From positions 124,001 to 188,000 of the forward strand of contig NZ_FOCJ01000008.1 in the NCBI RefSeq assembly GCF_900110075.1: 64,000 nt of DNA, written 5' to 3'. Source of the DNA: Paenibacillus sp. OV219. Its GTDB lineage: Bacteria > Bacillota > Bacilli > Paenibacillales > Paenibacillaceae. Within the stretch, counting starts at the first letter, position 1. Each line of letters starts with the position of its first letter. The translations under genes were made by a program, and so were the position numbers. The notes beneath the pieces were generated by a model. That model saw only the letters and a list, made by a program, of their open reading frames with translations. It made no database searches and was not told the origin of the DNA. Positions 61,585 to 64,000 of this stretch are shown piece by piece.

Positions 61585-62142
61585 ATGAAGCTAGTACTTC
61601 TATTCGGTCCGATGGCTGTCGGCAAAATGACGGTAGGGCAAGAGCTTGCGCAAATCACGGAACTGAAGCTGTTCCATAATCATATGACGATTGAGCTGCT
61701 GTGCCCGTATTTCGGGTTTACCCCGGAGATGTGGGAGTTGACCTATCAGTTCCGAATGCAGATCTTCGAGACGTACGCGAAGGGCGAGGGCTACGGAATG
61801 ATTTTCACCTACGTATGGTCGTTTGAAGTGCAGCAGGATTGGATTTACGCGAAGCAAATCTGCGATATATTCGAAAAGAACGGCGGCGAAGTGTACTGGG
61901 TCGAGCTTGAGGCGGATTTGGACGCGAGAATCGAGCGGAACCGAAGCGAGAATCGGCTCGCTCATAAGCCATCGAAGCGGGATGTGGAGCAATCGGAAGC
62001 GAGAATGCTCGCAGGAGTAGAGCAGCACCGGCTGAACTCGGGCGAAGGTGAACTTGTGCATGATCGTTACTTGAGAATTAACAATACCGATCTGACGCCG
62101 GAGGAAGTTGCGAATAGGATTAAGACGCATTTTGAATTGTGA
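61585..62142 (+). CDS. P-loop kinase/AAA ATPase of unknown substrate
   Basis: About 185 residues from the ATG at 61585 (the frame opens four codons earlier). The Walker A loop GPMAVGKMTVG near the start is of the shikimate- or adenylate-kinase type. EVYWVELEADLDARIERNRSENR includes the Arg-rich lid characteristic of small nucleotide or sugar kinases. The C-terminus is helical. It is an orphan soluble enzyme; the substrate is not evident, and antibiotic phosphotransfer is possible but unproven. Confidence 0.7.
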   Translation: MKLVLLFGPMAVGKMTVGQELAQITELKLFHNHMTIELLCPYFGFTPEMWELTYQFRMQIFETYAKGEGYGMIFTYVWSFEVQQDWIYAKQICDIFEKNGGEVYWVELEADLDARIERNRSENRLAHKPSKRDVEQSEARMLAGVEQHRLNSGEGELVHDRYLRINNTDLTPEEVANRIKTHFEL

Positions 62143-62280
62143 GCATTTTCAAGGTGACAGAGGATTTCCAGTATCGGGTAGGGAAAGAAGAGATTAGCAG
62201 GAGGCGCACTCAAGGTTGAGATTCCAACATTGGCGATCCGGACTTACCGGATTCGATTCGAATAGGAGGAGATACCCGCG

Positions 62281-62667
62281 ATGGCAGAAAAGCTGAAAGC
62301 CAGAATTGAAAACTCTCTTACGGTATTGCTAGTCTCGGATTTCGAGAAGTCGAAGAAATATTATGAAGAGGCGCTCGGCTGTGAAGTGAATGAGTTTTGG
62401 GCAATTCGGGATAACTTCGGACTGGGCTTCAAGCTCATTCAGGCGCAAGACCCGGGCGACGTTCGGCCGAACAAAGGAACGTGGAATACCTACGCCTACG
62501 TGCAAACGCATGAGGAATTGGATGCACTGTACGAGGAATTCAAATCGAGCGATGCGATTATCGTGTCAGAGCCGGTCGTAACTGAGCATGACTGGGGAGC
62601 TTGGAAGGATTTTGCCGTGCAGGATTTGGATGGCTACGTGATCGGGTTCGGGTCGGGGAAGAAGTAA
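62281..62667 (+). CDS. VOC-family (glyoxalase/bleomycin-resistance-like) protein
   Basis: A 128-residue vicinal-oxygen-chelate fold protein. The pattern LTVLLVSDFEKSKKYYEEALG at the start and DWGAWKDFAVQDLDGYVIGFG at the end are the two beta-alpha-beta-beta-beta motifs of the family. TAGGAGGAG before the ATG. A terminator follows at once. VOC members include glyoxalases, dioxygenases and drug-binding proteins; nothing here decides between them. Confidence 0.85.
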   Translation: MAEKLKARIENSLTVLLVSDFEKSKKYYEEALGCEVNEFWAIRDNFGLGFKLIQAQDPGDVRPNKGTWNTYAYVQTHEELDALYEEFKSSDAIIVSEPVVTEHDWGAWKDFAVQDLDGYVIGFGSGKK

Positions 62668-62675
62668 GCGAACTT

Positions 62676-62704
62676 GCAGTGACCATTGGTCGCTGCTTTT
62701 TATT
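62676..62704 (+). terminator. Terminator
   Basis: GCAGTGACC pairs with GGTCGCTGC around ATT, followed by TTTTTATTT. It ends the VOC gene. Confidence 0.88.
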
Positions 62705-62706
62705 TG

Positions 62707-62839
62707 TAACGAATCACCGTATCGCTATTCGCCGCTTTCCCGGCTCCATGCAACCATTTTGCCGGTAATAACGTCTATACGATTCGTTAGAGTTTAAAAG
62801 TGTGTGATTTCAGTCCAATAGCGATTGTGGAATTCGTTA
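62707..62839. repeat. MITE-like element with 23-bp imperfect terminal inverted repeats
   Basis: TAACGAAT...TCGCTATT at 62707-62729 is inverted at 62817-62839, with the outer 8 and inner 8 bases identical and 7 unmatched bases between them. A third inverted TAACGAAT core lies at 62782-62789. No coding frame is present. It fills most of the 293-bp gap between the VOC and SMI1 genes. Confidence 0.6.
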
Positions 62840-62960
62840 GACGAAAGCGAGTCGGCGCGATGCTATCACCTATAATTTACCTCTAAACAAAGGAGCACGT
62901 TTCTGCCAAGATAGTAATGAACTAGAATACAACAATCAGTAATAGAATAGAGGTTCCCTC

Positions 62961-63497
62961 TTGATTAACATTAACAACAAGGTACGAGCAGATAGAAGCA
63001 CCATCGATCAGTTTCAGAACCAAATCAGATTGAGGCTTCCCGCTGACTATATCGCGTTCTTGGAACAGTTTAATGGCGGGTATCCAGAGCCAAGTATATT
63101 CCATATGAAGATCTACCATCCACTGGACATGGAATCAACCATTATGAAGTCCTTCTTTGGTTTCGGCTTGGAGAATGGCGATGATCTTATGGAGAAATAC
63201 CGCTTCTATAAGAAGCTGTTGCCGGCAGACTCGATTCCCATCTGCAGCACAGAGGGCGGAAATATTGTTCTGATGTCGCTATCCATTGAGAATTATGGCG
63301 AGATTTATATTTGGGATCATGAACGTGCACATCGGCATCGGGCGGTGCTGCGTGATTTGCAATATATTACGGACTCATTTACTGATTTTCTAAAACGAAT
63401 TATGCCCTATGATCTTAGTGATGTCCCGACCAAAGGTTATGAAGTAGAATCGCTTTGGATACATCCTGATTTCTATAAGATTATGAATAATGATTAA
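62961..63497 (+). CDS. SMI1/KNR4-family protein
   Basis: A 178-residue protein with the SMI1/KNR4 pattern: ...RLPADYIAFLEQFNGGYPEP early, FGFGLENGDDLMEKYRFYKK, ICSTEGGNIVLMSL and WDHERAHRHR. Members include immunity proteins that neutralise polymorphic toxins and general protein-interaction modules. It starts at TTG behind GAGGTT. No toxin gene is adjacent. A membrane-anchored gene follows 19 bp later and could be its partner. Confidence 0.8.
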   Translation: MININNKVRADRSTIDQFQNQIRLRLPADYIAFLEQFNGGYPEPSIFHMKIYHPLDMESTIMKSFFGFGLENGDDLMEKYRFYKKLLPADSIPICSTEGGNIVLMSLSIENYGEIYIWDHERAHRHRAVLRDLQYITDSFTDFLKRIMPYDLSDVPTKGYEVESLWIHPDFYKIMNND

Positions 63498-63516
63498 GCT
63501 TGGGGCTGTTTGAACA

Positions 63517-64000
63517 ATGAAAAGATGGATCGTAGCAATCGGAATTCTAATTATCATCATTGGCGCTGGATGGATCACTTATGTGAAATACCCTCGCACA
63601 GTTGATGTGCAGCTATCGGGCGTAAAGTATCAGCTAGGTTCCGAAGGGGCTAAGTTTGGTACGGAGCCTACAGCAGTTGTCATTCAAGGTAAGCTGTATA
63701 CGAGCCTCAGAGGGGATCGGGTATTCAAAGGTACAATTGATATTGCCGGTGAGCAAATTCCGGTTCCTGCGGATCAGCGGAAGTTAGAGATTCATTTTGC
63801 CGACGACGGTTGGGGCTCAATGGCCTATCCTTATGTGATCTTGAATGGCCGGGGAGCAGCCGTAGACACCGAAATATATCAATCGCATCAACTATTTGCG
63901 AACGCGGACTTCAGTCAAGTGACGTTCCTGCTGTCAACCCCTGACAACTATTCGACAGGTGCAAAAGGGCATACAGTCTGGAGCGATGTGAATGGGATGA
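63517..64000 (+). CDS. Membrane-anchored protein of unknown function, cut by the window end
   Basis: The frame opens at ATG 63517 and is still open at the window end, giving at least 161 residues. An N-terminal helix (VAIGILIIIIGAGWI after KRW) anchors an outside domain rich in beta strands (VDVQLSGVKYQL, VVIQGKLYTSLRG, KGTIDIAGEQIPVP). I do not recognise a family. It probably forms an operon with the SMI1/KNR4 gene 19 bp upstream. Its C-terminus lies outside the window. Confidence 0.6.
   Translation, partial: MKRWIVAIGILIIIIGAGWITYVKYPRTVDVQLSGVKYQLGSEGAKFGTEPTAVVIQGKLYTSLRGDRVFKGTIDIAGEQIPVPADQRKLEIHFADDGWGSMAYPYVILNGRGAAVDTEIYQSHQLFANADFSQVTFLLSTPDNYSTGAKGHTVWSDVNGM

Noticed and set aside
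62221..62240. A further copy of the structured repeat, because GATTCCAACAT matches its inner stem and loop.
   Set aside because: The match stops after 11 bases, and neither outer arms nor the matching 3' stem are present.

Overview
The window looks like a chromosomal segment of a spore-forming, aerobic Firmicute of the Paenibacillus type. The pointers are a YhcN/YlaJ-type spore lipoprotein, a caa3-type cytochrome oxidase operon of the Bacillus kind, a MhqR-like regulator, many AraC, DeoR and ROK sugar regulators, strong GGAGG ribosome sites, frequent GTG and TTG starts, and mid-range base composition. I saw no rRNA, tRNA, CRISPR array, transposase or phage gene.

Layout. 1-2200: end of a sugar-binding lipoprotein gene and an enolase-superfamily dehydratase. 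2200-4300 (minus): small acidic membrane protein, ApbE flavin transferase, ferric-reductase-like membrane protein. 4400-8200: SulP permease, AraC regulator, GH4 glycosidase. 8270-10100 (minus): pirin, DoxX and MhqR-like regulator with two matching operators. 10200-12900 (minus): a secreted protein made of four PPC-like repeats and a spore lipoprotein. 13100-18660: ctaCDEFG plus a DUF420 gene behind a clear sigma-A promoter. 18700-24900: a sugar catabolic cluster (DUF4432 epimerase-like protein, DeoR repressor, class I aldolase, Gfo/Idh oxidoreductase, PfkB kinase, lyxose-isomerase-like cupin). 25000-28900: FCD-GntR regulator divergent from glcD-glcF.

29424-30372 is about 950 bp of noncoding DNA. 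It holds a 111-112 bp tandem repeat of paired hairpins, then a terminator, then a 157-bp structured element. A diverged copy of that element lies at 24147-24307, and the two copies show one compensatory base-pair change. A Nat-type ABC exporter follows. 32800-41730: metallophosphoesterase, a complete carbohydrate or organophosphate ABC importer, two PHP-domain hydrolases and a DeoR regulator. 41950-44635: zinc alcohol dehydrogenase and an intracellular DUF5060/DUF4038 glycosidase. 44650-47450: a TetR regulator and a Drr-type ABC exporter whose promoters share a 13-bp word set in 16-bp periodic repeats. 47500-50200: ROK repressor and a split chromate transporter. 50195-60460: formylglycine-generating enzyme with its likely sulfatase client, a LacI-like/AraC regulator with a short DNA-binding domain, a Gfo/Idh-PmoA-hydroxyacid dehydrogenase trio, an AraC regulator and a GH127 beta-L-arabinofuranosidase. 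60500-64000: a MerR-GGDEF fusion with a MerR-type 19-bp-spacer promoter, a P-loop kinase, a VOC protein, a MITE-like inverted repeat, an SMI1/KNR4 protein and a truncated membrane-anchored gene.

Most genes serve uptake and intracellular breakdown of plant-derived sugars, each cluster with its own local regulator. The observations least explained by known families are the two noncoding repeat families and the MerR-GGDEF fusion.
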